Part shown: piece by piece, positions 16,130 to 24,827 of the stretch
How the letters are laid out: each line of letters opens with the position of its first letter
Position numbering within the stretch: position 1 is the first letter of the stretch
NCBI RefSeq assembly: GCF_900113965.1
Contig: NZ_FORI01000002.1
Span: 310,001-374,000 of the forward strand
Length of the DNA: 64,000 nucleotides
Direction of reading: 5' to 3'
Origin: Treponema bryantii
Lineage (GTDB): Bacteria; Spirochaetota; Spirochaetia; Treponematales; Treponemataceae
Notes under the pieces: generated by a model
Database searches by the model: none
The model's input: only the letters and a program-made list of their open reading frames with translations
What the model was told of the DNA's origin: nothing
Translations under genes and position numbers: made by a program

Positions 16130-16681
16130 ATGACAACAGAAATTATTTTTGCTGGATTTGGTGGACAGGGTGTTATCCTCGCCGGAAAAATCCTTACACT
16201 TGCCGGAATGAGCGAAGACAAATATGTTTCTCACATTCCTTCATACGGTGCTGAGATGCGCGGTGGTACTGCTAACTGTTCTGTAATCGTAAGTGATGAA
16301 GAAGTTGCTTCACCAGTTATCGAAAAGCCGGATGTTGTAGTTGCCTTGAACAAGCCTTCTATGACTAAGTTTGAAAAGTGGCTTAAGCCAGGCGGACTTT
16401 TGATTTACAATTCTTCATTGATTGATATTGAACCAAGCCGCAAGGATATCAGAACTCTTGCTTTGCCAGCTAACGAAATGGCTGCTGAGACAAACAATGC
16501 CCGTGGTGCAAACATGGTTGTACTTGGTTGTCTCGCAAAGGTTTGCCCTGGCATGATCAGCGGAGTTAAGCCATTCGAGTACGCTCTCGACGAAGCAATC
16601 TCTGCACGCAACAAGAAGTTCAATCCGATAAATATTGCTACAATCGAAGCAGCTTACAATAAGGATTATGATATAAAATAG
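16130..16681 (+). CDS. 2-oxoacid:ferredoxin oxidoreductase gamma subunit
   Basis: This 183-residue protein has FAGFGGQGVILAGKIL near the start, SHIPSYGAEMRGGTANC and ALNKPSMTKFEKW, typical of the gamma domain (POR_N-like). It completes the four-subunit enzyme. A GGGGAGGA ribosome site precedes it. After its stop come a family A palindrome and a XRE-cupin gene that may belong to the same transcript. Confidence 0.93.
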   Translation: MTTEIIFAGFGGQGVILAGKILTLAGMSEDKYVSHIPSYGAEMRGGTANCSVIVSDEEVASPVIEKPDVVVALNKPSMTKFEKWLKPGGLLIYNSSLIDIEPSRKDIRTLALPANEMAAETNNARGANMVVLGCLAKVCPGMISGVKPFEYALDEAISARNKKFNPINIATIEAAYNKDYDIK

Positions 16682-16746
16682 CCGGTCATTGAGCCTGTCG
16701 AAATGACCTTACTAAAAGCTAGTGGTTTCGACAAGCTCAACCACCG
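16682..16746. repeat. Palindromic repeat family A, copy 3
   Basis: GGTCATTGAGCCTGTCGAAATGACC is one hairpin (arms GGTCATT/AATGACC) and is followed by GTGGTTTCGACAAGCTCAACCAC, split here as GTGGTTTCGAC and GCTCAACCAC. It ends 16 bases before the XRE-cupin start. Confidence 0.8.
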
Positions 16747-16762
16747 TATTCAAGGAAATACT

Positions 16763-17338
16763 ATGAGTGAAAAAAATAAAATTGGTGCAAAGGTAAAGCT
16801 GGTTCGCGAAAACCGCAAGCTCTCTATCGAAGATGTTTCAGAGCGCACAAACCTGCCTGCTGAACAGATTAAGAGCATTGAAGATGGTTCTCTTGTTCCA
16901 AACCTTACACCGCTTATTAAGATTGCACGCGTTCTTGGTGTTCGCCTGGGAACCTTTATGGACGACGATGAAAACCTCGGACCAGTTGTTACTAAGGCTC
17001 AGGACAAAAAGGAAGTAACACGCTTCAGCGACCGCGGAAATGCAGTTAATTCTGACCTCGACTTCTACACACTCGCACAGAACAAAGCGGGCCGCCACAT
17101 GGATCCGTTTATCATCGACATCTTCCCAAGTTCAGAAGAAGAAATCAAACTTTCAACTCACGAAGGCGAAGAGTTCATCTATGTTCTCGAAGGCGAAGTA
17201 GAAATCATCTATGGCAAGGACAAGTACGAGCTCAAACAAGGCGATTCGATTTATTATGAGTCGATTGTTGCTCACCATGTACACAGCCACGGAAACGAGA
17301 AAGCAAAGATTCTCGCAGTGGTTTATACTCCTGCCTAA
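16763..17338 (+). CDS. XRE-family regulator with C-terminal cupin
   Basis: An AAGGA site lies before ATG 16763, giving 191 residues; a longer frame from 16703 would read through the palindrome and is not preferred. Residues 5-60 form a helix-turn-helix (SIEDVSERTNLPAEQIKSIE). Residues 115-190 form a cupin (HEGEEFIYVLEGEVE, GDSIYYES, HHVHSHGNEKAKI). Such proteins usually sense a small metabolite and control nearby genes. Position after the VOR/KOR genes suggests control of acyl-CoA metabolism. A second copy of this type lies at 36957, next to an acyl-CoA ligase. Confidence 0.88.
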   Translation: MSEKNKIGAKVKLVRENRKLSIEDVSERTNLPAEQIKSIEDGSLVPNLTPLIKIARVLGVRLGTFMDDDENLGPVVTKAQDKKEVTRFSDRGNAVNSDLDFYTLAQNKAGRHMDPFIIDIFPSSEEEIKLSTHEGEEFIYVLEGEVEIIYGKDKYELKQGDSIYYESIVAHHVHSHGNEKAKILAVVYTPA

Positions 17339-17431
17339 AATCGAAGAACCGTTAAAAAAAAGGCTGCGACAGCGGGCTTTTTTAGGTTCATCGAAAGAAC
17401 GGCTCGGTGCGAGACTATGCGAGCACCGGCG
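17339..17431. repeat. Structured repeat family D, copy 1
   Basis: Two hairpins joined by TCATCGAAAGAA. The first pairs GAACCGTTAAAAAA with TTTTTTAGGTTC around CTGCGACAGC. The second pairs GGTGC with GCACC around a loop holding CTATGC. The copy at 39218 keeps both stems with paired base changes. Confidence 0.75.
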
Positions 17432-17435
17432 TGAT

Positions 17436-17511
17436 GTGGATTGCTTCGCTACGCTCGCAATGACGTGTATTTTTTGTCATTGCGAGGAGCGCAGCGACGT
17501 GGCAATCCATT
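17436..17511. repeat. Palindromic repeat family B, copy 2
   Basis: GGATTGCTTCGCTACGCTCG then CAATGACG on one side and GTCATTGCGAGGAGCGCAGC on the other; the halves face in the opposite order from the copy at 13018. Confidence 0.85.
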
Positions 17512-17524
17512 CTACAAAGTTCAC

Positions 17525-17737
17525 ATGGACGACAAAGAATATTATAGCCTGATGAACCGCTCTTCCTCCTGGGCACTTCAGCAGGCTCTTAAAAAGAAAA
17601 ACTCCACAAAAAAAACTCCGCCAGCGCAAAACGCCGTAGACGGAGTTAATTCATATTCTGCACTTGAGGCCCGACAGGGCCGGGCCGACGCCGAAATGCT
17701 TTTAGAAAAACAGGGCTCTTCGGATTCCTCTAATTAA
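17525..17737 (+). CDS. Possible 70-residue protein, doubtful
   Basis: ATG 17525 opens a hydrophilic 70-residue frame starting MDDKEYYSLMNRSSSWALQQ and rich in Lys, Ser and Gln. The ribosome site is poor. The frame contains the minus-strand terminator at 17608-17647 and overlaps the end of the next gene by 8 bases. It may be a small protein, a remnant, or chance. Confidence 0.3.
   Translation: MDDKEYYSLMNRSSSWALQQALKKKNSTKKTPPAQNAVDGVNSYSALEARQGRADAEMLLEKQGSSDSSN
17608..17647 (-). terminator. Rho-independent terminator of the signalling operon
   Basis: On the minus strand AACTCCG pairs with CGGAGTT and is followed by a run of T. It lies about 80 bases beyond the stop of the binding-protein gene. 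Confidence 0.8.
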
Positions 17738-19010
17738 AGTTTCCGTAATTTTCCACGGCCTCATCAACTGTCATTTTATTTCTTAAAACTCTATATGCTG
17801 CCATTCTGAGCTGGCTGTAAGTGTTATCAAGAATACCAAGCTCCAGCTGATACAAATGTTCTGTGTTTCCCAGCGGTGCATACACATCATCAAAAGAATA
17901 AACAGTAGAGCAGGTGATAAGACGCTTAATCATAGCAAGATTATTAAGCTCTTCTGTGCGCAGTAAAAAGCGCATGAACTCGTTTGCCATTTGGAGATTG
18001 CCGCTCTTTTTGTTTACTGAAAATTCTACCGAAGGTACTTCTACAACTGCGCCACCTTTTTCCATAACAGGCACAGAATAGAAGCTGTACTTAAAAGGAT
18101 TTTTTGTAAAAGGATCGGACAGGGCTTCGCGTTTTTTTGTCCCTGAAACAACATCGGCAGAAGCCAGCATCATAGGAACATCACCTTCAAAAAAGCGCAT
18201 GATTACCGCATCATAATTATCCTTAAGCTTGGCACATTCTTCCAAATCAAGAAAACCGCAACTTCTAAATTTTTCAATCCATTCAAGAGTAGACCTTGTG
18301 TATTCTCCAGCAGAATTATCAAGCTTGTTTAATTTTACTATAGCCTCAGGATTATTCATAATTTCTTTTGTGAAAAAAGGATAAATCAAAGAAGCCATTA
18401 TAGAAGAATCGTATTTATCTGAAAGGATAGGGCTCTTATAGCCGGCAGCTTTTAGCTTCTGACAAACATCAACTAACTGTTCCCAATTCTGAGGAATTTC
18501 AAGACCTTCTTTTTTGAATAAATCTTCATTAACAAGCATACCGTTTGCAGCACACAAAACCGGCACCATTGGAAGAGAACCGTTATCCATATAAAACAAA
18601 AGCTTTTGATTTACTGCGGAAAGTTCAATACCGGTTGCTTTTGAATCAGCAAGATTTTCTGCATTTTCCAGCAGAGGGTCATAAGAGGTTTTATCCAGCA
18701 TCCAGGGGAAGGTCATAAAAATATCCGGGGCATCGTCTCCGGCAAGGGCTGTAGCAATTGTCCCTTTATAATTATCAAGATAAGTATAAGAAAGCTCTAC
18801 ATTGGGATAGAACTCATTAAAGCGGTCGAACTCTGCCTCCAGAGCTTCGAAGTTTTTGTAACGGCCTACAATTTCAATCTTACATTTTTCCAGAGTATCC
18901 AGATATGGAATAAAAGCATCATCATTTAATTTTTTTTTGCAGCTGGCAAAACAGCTGATAGTAAAAACAAATAAAAGTGCAAGACTAATCTTCGTTAGTT
19001 TAATTTTCAT
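17730..19010 (-). CDS. Extracellular solute-binding lipoprotein, family 1, no permease nearby
   Basis: A GAGGG site lies 6 bases before ATG 19010, so this start is preferred to the one at 19016; it gives 426 residues. A lipoprotein signal ends in CFASC. The body resembles sugar-binding proteins of ABC importers (YLDNYKGTIATALAGDDAPDIF). No ABC permease or ATPase adjoins it. Instead it is the last gene of a signalling operon and overlaps the hybrid kinase gene. I infer that it presents a ligand to the kinase rather than feeding transport. The ligand is unknown. Confidence 0.85.
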   Translation of the reverse strand: MKIKLTKISLALLFVFTISCFASCKKKLNDDAFIPYLDTLEKCKIEIVGRYKNFEALEAEFDRFNEFYPNVELSYTYLDNYKGTIATALAGDDAPDIFMTFPWMLDKTSYDPLLENAENLADSKATGIELSAVNQKLLFYMDNGSLPMVPVLCAANGMLVNEDLFKKEGLEIPQNWEQLVDVCQKLKAAGYKSPILSDKYDSSIMASLIYPFFTKEIMNNPEAIVKLNKLDNSAGEYTRSTLEWIEKFRSCGFLDLEECAKLKDNYDAVIMRFFEGDVPMMLASADVVSGTKKREALSDPFTKNPFKYSFYSVPVMEKGGAVVEVPSVEFSVNKKSGNLQMANEFMRFLLRTEELNNLAMIKRLITCSTVYSFDDVYAPLGNTEHLYQLELGILDNTYSQLRMAAYRVLRNKMTVDEAVENYGNFN

Positions 19011-21561
19011 AATCATCCCTCTTTGTAAAATCAGGCTTTGCCTGACGTATTTTTCTAAGCTCTTTTAATACATTATTTATATCAATTGGTTTTGCAATAT
19101 GACCATTCATTCCAGCTTCAAGACACTCTGCTACATTTTCAGAAAAGGCATCTGCCGTCATTGCAATAATTGGTATTCCTGCTGCATAAGGATTTTCAAG
19201 TTTTCTGATTTGGCGGGTGGCTTCAAGACCATTCATTACCGGCATCTGAATATCCATAAAGACAAGATCATATTCTGCAGGCTGGATATTTCTAAGCATA
19301 TCAACAGCTACCTTTCCGTTTTCAGCCCGCTTACATTTTATTCCGTACATATCCAGCAGAGTAGAAATAACCTCCCAGTTTACATCCATATCTTCTGCAA
19401 CCAGCACCTTCATATCTTGTAAATCAGAATTGTTTTCTTCCTGGGAAGCAGCCTTATCTTCCAGTCCAAGAACTTCACTAATCTTCTTAAACAATGAAGA
19501 ACGGAAAAGAGGTTTTGAAATAAAGCCGTCTATACCGGCATTCTTTGCATCCTCTTCAATCTGAGTCCAATCGTAAGCAGAAACCAGAAGAATAGAAATA
19601 TCGTTTCCTGCAATCTCTCGAATCTTTTTTGTAAGTTCAACACCGTTGGCTCCGGGCATCTTCCAGTCCAGAATAATTACATCATAAGATTTACTGGCTT
19701 CCTTCTTTGCCAGGAGTTTTGTTAGTGCCGTCTCACCAGATTCTGCAAGGTCAGGATTTGTTCCTAGGGCTGTAAGAGTATCGCAGGCCGTTTCCAGCAG
19801 AACCTCGTCATCATCAATTACAAGTACTTCCAATGGAGGAAGTTTCTGTTCACTTTCTTCTTTAGAGGAAACCTCAATATCAAGAGTAACTGTAAAAGTG
19901 GTTCCAACTCCTTCCTGGCTTTCGCATTTAATCTGGCCGCCCATAATATCAACCATCTTTTTTGTGATGGCAAGGCCAAGACCTGTTCCCTGAATTGTAT
20001 TGATGCGGCTGTCTGTCTGGCGGATAAAAGGCTGGTACATAACTTCCATAAAGTCTTGAGACATTCCTATTCCCGTATCAGAAACTTTATATTCAAGCTT
20101 GATACAGCCTTTTTTCTCGCTTGGCAATTCGCTTAAATCTACATAAACCTGCTTACCGGCCGGAGTATATTTTAAGGCATTGGAAAGTATGTTTATAAAA
20201 ATCTGATTAATACGAAGCTGATCTGCATAAAGATATTCGTTTTTGATATTTTTACTTCTGAATCTGAAATCAATGTTTTTCTGACGAACCGTAGGCTGAG
20301 AAATGTTTACAAGGTTTTCAGCAGAATCAACAATGGAGAAGGTAACAGGTGAAAGACTTATATTACCACGTTCAACTTTCGAAATATCCAGAATATCATT
20401 TATAAGAGTGAGCAGGTGATTACTTGCAAGCTTAATTTTTTTGAGGTTATCAGAAACATACTGTGAATCTTTTACATTCTTTTCTGCAATGGTTGTAAGA
20501 CCTATGATTGCATTCATCGGGGTTCGGATATCGTGAGACATTGTAGAAAGAAAATCTGTTTTTGCCTTATTGGCGGAATCTGCTTCTTGGGCTGCGGCCG
20601 CAAGCTTTCTGTTAAAGCGCATAATAACAAGAATATCAAAAACAAGAAGAATCAGAAGACAGAAAGAAACTACAATAACAAGAGGCCAGTCGATATTATT
20701 TTTATTAATATCAGTCATCGGGATATAGGTGAGGAGAGTCCAGTCAAAGGAAGTGTTTACCGGAACATGAACAATAATGCAGCTTTCGGCTTTTGAGTTC
20801 TGCATTGTAAACATTCCGGTTTCGTGAATCTCCGACTCAAGCTTGTCTAAATCATCTTTTCCCGTCTGATTATAGGATTTATAAAATTCAAAGAAGTTGG
20901 AATTCTTAAAAGACTTTCCCTTGATAATATAATTTCCTTCTCGGTCAATAATTGAAATCTGAGCGTCAGAATATTTTTCTGAAGGGAAAACCCATTTGCT
21001 GGCAAGTACTTCAACAGGAATAACCCGCATAAGAATTGCCCTTTCAATTTTGTCACTGCCGTCAACTCTAAGCTCAAGAAGGTCACAAAAGGCAATGGAC
21101 TGAACTCCGTTAATAGGATTTGTATAAGAGCGGGTAACGCGCACCTGATCCTGCTGGCCCAGCAGTTCGTTGAGGGAAGAAAAAATATCGATCTCTTTAT
21201 AGGAAACTGTATAGTCATCTGGTGCGTTTATTTTTGGTCTGTTAGAAAAACCTGTAAAGGAATCTTCCTTGATAATATGAGCAGAAATATATGGAAGGCG
21301 CTGGGCAACATTCAGGTAATCCATAGCTTCTGCCATATTCATTTTACGACTGTTGATGCATGCAGCCCAGGAATCGCAGAGGCGCTGTTCACCTTCAAGA
21401 TAATTTGTAGTTACCTGTTCCATACCGATAGACATGTTCATAAAGTTTTCGGTATTGTAAGCCTGCATAAAAGCACTTTGATTTCTGACATAAAGGGACA
21501 CAAAAAAAATTGTAAAAAGAACAATCAGAAAATTTGCAATGATTATAAGAGTTTTTTTCAT
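19000..21561 (-). CDS. Hybrid histidine kinase with two receiver domains
   Basis: A GGAAAG site precedes ATG 21561, giving 853 residues; a TTG start at 21576 is less likely. A membrane helix (4-26), a periplasmic sensor region and a second helix (about 288-312) come first. The dimerisation domain has STMSHDIRTPMN with His343. The ATPase domain shows SDTGIGM and GTGLGLAI. Two receivers follow, with Asp632 (IILDWKMPG) and Asp770 (FMDIQMPVMNG). It probably passes phosphate through the Hpt protein to the REC-EAL protein encoded upstream in the operon. Confidence 0.93.
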   Translation of the reverse strand: MKKTLIIIANFLIVLFTIFFVSLYVRNQSAFMQAYNTENFMNMSIGMEQVTTNYLEGEQRLCDSWAACINSRKMNMAEAMDYLNVAQRLPYISAHIIKEDSFTGFSNRPKINAPDDYTVSYKEIDIFSSLNELLGQQDQVRVTRSYTNPINGVQSIAFCDLLELRVDGSDKIERAILMRVIPVEVLASKWVFPSEKYSDAQISIIDREGNYIIKGKSFKNSNFFEFYKSYNQTGKDDLDKLESEIHETGMFTMQNSKAESCIIVHVPVNTSFDWTLLTYIPMTDINKNNIDWPLVIVVSFCLLILLVFDILVIMRFNRKLAAAAQEADSANKAKTDFLSTMSHDIRTPMNAIIGLTTIAEKNVKDSQYVSDNLKKIKLASNHLLTLINDILDISKVERGNISLSPVTFSIVDSAENLVNISQPTVRQKNIDFRFRSKNIKNEYLYADQLRINQIFINILSNALKYTPAGKQVYVDLSELPSEKKGCIKLEYKVSDTGIGMSQDFMEVMYQPFIRQTDSRINTIQGTGLGLAITKKMVDIMGGQIKCESQEGVGTTFTVTLDIEVSSKEESEQKLPPLEVLVIDDDEVLLETACDTLTALGTNPDLAESGETALTKLLAKKEASKSYDVIILDWKMPGANGVELTKKIREIAGNDISILLVSAYDWTQIEEDAKNAGIDGFISKPLFRSSLFKKISEVLGLEDKAASQEENNSDLQDMKVLVAEDMDVNWEVISTLLDMYGIKCKRAENGKVAVDMLRNIQPAEYDLVFMDIQMPVMNGLEATRQIRKLENPYAAGIPIIAMTADAFSENVAECLEAGMNGHIAKPIDINNVLKELRKIRQAKPDFTKRDDYEN

Positions 21562-21563
21562 GT

Positions 21564-21899
21564 TTAAGCTTTCCAAAATCTTGAACGGATAGTCATCATT
21601 TGAGAATATAGAGATGAATAGTCGGCTTGTTCGCGAGCCCGCAGTTTTTCAGTCAGCTCAGAAAGAGCGTCATATAAAGGTGTGATTGCAAGATTTCCGA
21701 TTACACCTTTTAACGCATGACAAAGCTCAAAGGCCCCGGCAAGGTCGCCGGAATTCAGTGTTTTTCCCAGCTCTTCAAACTTAACATCTCCAAGCCCCAT
21801 GCCGGCAAGCTTAAGATATAAATCTTCTTTTCCCAGGCAGCGGGAAAGGCCGGTCTCTACGTCGGCACCGGCACTTTTCAATTCCTCTATTGTAATCAT
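21564..21899 (-). CDS. Hpt phosphotransfer protein
   Basis: This 111-residue protein has the Hpt core FELCHALKGVIGNL, whose His would accept phosphate. It is translated with its neighbours: its start overlaps the REC-EAL stop by 4 bases and its stop lies 2 bases from the kinase start. Its position between a REC-output gene and a hybrid kinase fits a phosphorelay. Confidence 0.9.
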   Translation of the reverse strand: MITIEELKSAGADVETGLSRCLGKEDLYLKLAGMGLGDVKFEELGKTLNSGDLAGAFELCHALKGVIGNLAITPLYDALSELTEKLRAREQADYSSLYSQMMTIRSRFWKA

Positions 21900-23560
21900 A
21901 CAAACCTCGACATTTCCTCAGGAGGAATCGGCTTTGAAAAATAATATCCCTGAATAATATCACAGCCGGCTTCTTTCAGCATTTTTAATTCCTCTTCGGT
22001 CTCAACACCTTCTGCAACAACCGGAACTTCAAGATATTTTGCTATATCAAGAACCAGCTCAACCAGATGCATGGCTTTATTGCCCGGCTGAATATTTCTG
22101 ATAAAAGCCTTGTCCATTTTAATAACATCTATAGGCATGTCTGTAAGCATGTTCAAAGAAGAGTAGCCCGAGCCAAAGTCATCCATTTCAATTTTGTGTC
22201 CCAGAGCACGAAGATTTTCCACAACCTTTATAATATGTTTTGAATCAGAAGTGTAGGCAGATTCTGTAATTTCAAGATGATATTCGGAAGGTGAAAGATC
22301 GTTTTCTTTGACAATCTTAGTTATGAAGTCTGTCATATCAGGAGCAGCAATATCTACACGGGAAACATTTACAGAAACCGGAATCGTAACTCCAAGTTCT
22401 TTTTTCCATGCGGCAATCTGACGGGCAGCTTCTTCCCATACGTAACGGTCAAGTTTTGTTACAAGACCATTCTCTTCAAAAAGAGGTATGAATAAATCAG
22501 GACGAACAAAACCGAGTTCTGGATGCACCCATCGTACAAGCGCTTCTGCGCTGCAAAGTACAGCCTTGTCTCCCGTAATATTAAACTTCGGCTGGTAAAC
22601 CACCTTAAACTGTTTCTGTTCAATTGCGGCTTCAAAATCCTGAAGCAGGTGAGCATCAAAGACTTCTTTTTCTGCCATCTTATCATCATAAATACAAATA
22701 TCTGTGCTAGCCGTAGTTTTTATTCTAAGAGAATTACAGGCCTGAACCGCATGATCAAATCTCTGAATCATCGGGAACTTTCTTTCATTATCTGTATAAG
22801 CGCCAAGACGCAGTCTTATTTCAGAAGGCTTTAAAAGTGAAGAAAGAGTTTCTGTGATTTTATCAAGGAAGATATTGTAGTTATCTGCATGAGGAATATA
22901 AAGATAAAAACAGTCTGCTTCATTACGGCCTGCAATACCACCAGTTTTAAGAAGAGCCTTTCGAATTCCATCTGCCATTGCAGTCAAGACTGAATCCCCA
23001 AAGTTTCGTCCTTTTAGCTGATTCAAAAGATGGAAATGGGTAAAGTTTATTACAAGAGCATCCATAACAGTATTGGGGAAACGCTGATCAAACTGAGAAG
23101 CATAACCAAAGAAAAATTCCGGACTGTAGAGAAGTGTAAGCTTATCAAACTCTGTGGCATGAATAATTTTTGAATTTTCAAAAAGCTGGATTGAATGACG
23201 TACGCGGGCAAGAATTACTTCCGGCAAATCATATGGCTTAGTCAAAAAATCTGCAGCCCCAAGCTTAAGACTTTCTATTTCGCTTGATTTTTCTGAAGTC
23301 AAAACAATTACCGGAATATCTGTAATAAGTCCTTCTTCCTTCATGGCCTTGAGTACTTCATTACCATCCATGACAGGCATAAGCAAATCAAGAAGCACAA
23401 GAGAAATTGCAGAAGCTTCCGACTGTATTATTTCTAAGGCTTCTTTTCCATTTTCTGCGTATATAACTTTATATTCTGATTGAATTATATTACCAAGAAT
23501 TTCGCGATTAATTGCTTCATCATCAACGATAAGAATAGTTCTCTCAAATAAATCTTCCAT
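21896..23560 (-). CDS. Receiver + degenerate GGDEF + EAL c-di-GMP phosphodiesterase
   Basis: The 554-residue protein starts with a receiver (LIVDDEAINRE; Asp in LVLLDLLMPVMDG). A middle domain has the GGDEF fold but reads GRNEADCF at the active motif, so cyclase activity is unlikely. The EAL domain is intact: SAEALVRW, DDFGSGYSS, AEGVET and QGYYFSKP. It probably cleaves c-di-GMP when phosphorylated by the kinase/Hpt pair encoded with it. It is first of the minus-strand operon and divergent from a binding-protein/GGDEF pair. Confidence 0.92.
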   Translation of the reverse strand: MEDLFERTILIVDDEAINREILGNIIQSEYKVIYAENGKEALEIIQSEASAISLVLLDLLMPVMDGNEVLKAMKEEGLITDIPVIVLTSEKSSEIESLKLGAADFLTKPYDLPEVILARVRHSIQLFENSKIIHATEFDKLTLLYSPEFFFGYASQFDQRFPNTVMDALVINFTHFHLLNQLKGRNFGDSVLTAMADGIRKALLKTGGIAGRNEADCFYLYIPHADNYNIFLDKITETLSSLLKPSEIRLRLGAYTDNERKFPMIQRFDHAVQACNSLRIKTTASTDICIYDDKMAEKEVFDAHLLQDFEAAIEQKQFKVVYQPKFNITGDKAVLCSAEALVRWVHPELGFVRPDLFIPLFEENGLVTKLDRYVWEEAARQIAAWKKELGVTIPVSVNVSRVDIAAPDMTDFITKIVKENDLSPSEYHLEITESAYTSDSKHIIKVVENLRALGHKIEMDDFGSGYSSLNMLTDMPIDVIKMDKAFIRNIQPGNKAMHLVELVLDIAKYLEVPVVAEGVETEEELKMLKEAGCDIIQGYYFSKPIPPEEMSRFV

Positions 23561-23693
23561 AAAAAATATTATATATCGATTCCAGTCAGTTTGCGATGTT
23601 TTTTTTCAAATAAAAATTTTTGTTATTTTTAACTTGTTTTTTAATGTTTTTAGATTTAAAATTAACATAATACTGCTCTATGGAAAACAATAT

Positions 23694-24818
23694 ATGAGAA
23701 ACAAGAGATTTTTTCAATTTTTTCTCAGCCTTAACATCATAGCCCTTGTGCTTGTAATGTCAGACTGTTCATCAGAAGCATTAAAAAAACGTAATCCGAA
23801 CAATAACCAAAACATTTCTTCTCAAAATAAAAATCAACTGCAAACAACTTCAGTTGATTCTAGGGTAATTAAAGAAAAAGTACTTGATGTCTATAAACCT
23901 CAAAAAAGAGAATACAATTTTTATTTTACCTATAAAATTGTACACGCCTGGTGGGATGCGGTAGCCCTTGGAATGGAAGATGCAGTACGTCAGTATGAAG
24001 AAAAGGGAATTCATATTACTTATGATTACCGTGCCCCAGATGCAATGTCTGCCAACGATCAGGTTCAGAGAATCAAGAAAGCAGCAGCCCTTAATGAATA
24101 TGATGTAATCGGAGTTGATGTTGCAGATATTGATGTTGTAACTCCTGTTATAAATCAGATTATTGCAGAAGGACATAAAGTTATGACTTTCTCAAGCTCG
24201 GATTCGGGAAAGGAAAACGGCTGTAATCGTATTGCTTATGTAGGAAATACCCACAACTATAAAGATGGTCAGGATCTTGCTGAAGCCCTTTGCTCTTATT
24301 TGAATTACCAGGGCCAGGTTGCCATGCTGGTAGGAAACGTTGGTGCTCCATGTCATGAAGAGAGGGCAAGTGGAGCAAAAGCTGTTTTTAATAAATATGA
24401 TGGAATCAATCTTATTGATGTAAAATACGACGAAGACAGCGACATAAATGCTTATAATTTTACAAAGGAATTTCTTGAAAAGTATCCTGAACTGGATGGA
24501 ATTATCTGCTGTAATATGAGTAATCCGGTTGGTGCAGGCCGTGCGGTTGAAGAAGCAGAAAAAGCCGGTAAGGTAATTATCGTTGGAATGGATCATGATG
24601 AGAGGGCTATTAAATACCTTCGTGACGGAATTATTTATGCCCTTGCCATTCAGGACTGCTATTCAATTGGTTTTGATACAATTACAACTTCAGTAAAAAT
24701 TGCAGATGGTGTAAGCCCCGGATCTTTATATCCTGAAAAAACAGAAGAAAACACAACTGTCTTTTATCAAAAGGATGCAGCTCTTCTTCTTCACTCACTT
24801 TATGGTGTAATGGAATAG
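23694..24818 (+). CDS. Periplasmic sugar-binding-like lipoprotein paired with GGDEF
   Basis: ATG 23694 gives 374 residues; the longer TTG frame from 23634 adds an unlikely tail. A lipoprotein signal ends near VMSDC. The rest resembles type 1 (RbsB/LuxP-like) binding proteins: KIVHAWWDAVALGMEDA, NEYDVIGVDVADID, AMLVGNVGAPCHEER and IIVGMDHDERA. No transporter genes are near. The GGDEF gene follows after 9 bases. As in LuxP/LuxQ systems, the protein may carry a signal to a membrane sensor. The ligand is unknown. Confidence 0.87.
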   Translation: MRNKRFFQFFLSLNIIALVLVMSDCSSEALKKRNPNNNQNISSQNKNQLQTTSVDSRVIKEKVLDVYKPQKREYNFYFTYKIVHAWWDAVALGMEDAVRQYEEKGIHITYDYRAPDAMSANDQVQRIKKAAALNEYDVIGVDVADIDVVTPVINQIIAEGHKVMTFSSSDSGKENGCNRIAYVGNTHNYKDGQDLAEALCSYLNYQGQVAMLVGNVGAPCHEERASGAKAVFNKYDGINLIDVKYDEDSDINAYNFTKEFLEKYPELDGIICCNMSNPVGAGRAVEEAEKAGKVIIVGMDHDERAIKYLRDGIIYALAIQDCYSIGFDTITTSVKIADGVSPGSLYPEKTEENTTVFYQKDAALLLHSLYGVME

Positions 24819-24827
24819 GGGGCTCTT

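Noticed and set aside
15350-16234. 294-residue open frame on the minus strand
   Set aside because: It lies opposite the TPP subunit of the oxidoreductase, is rich in Cys and Ser as expected from antisense reading, and has no ribosome site.
16703-16762. N-terminal extension of the XRE-cupin protein
   Set aside because: It is translated from a palindrome; AAGGA fits ATG 16763.
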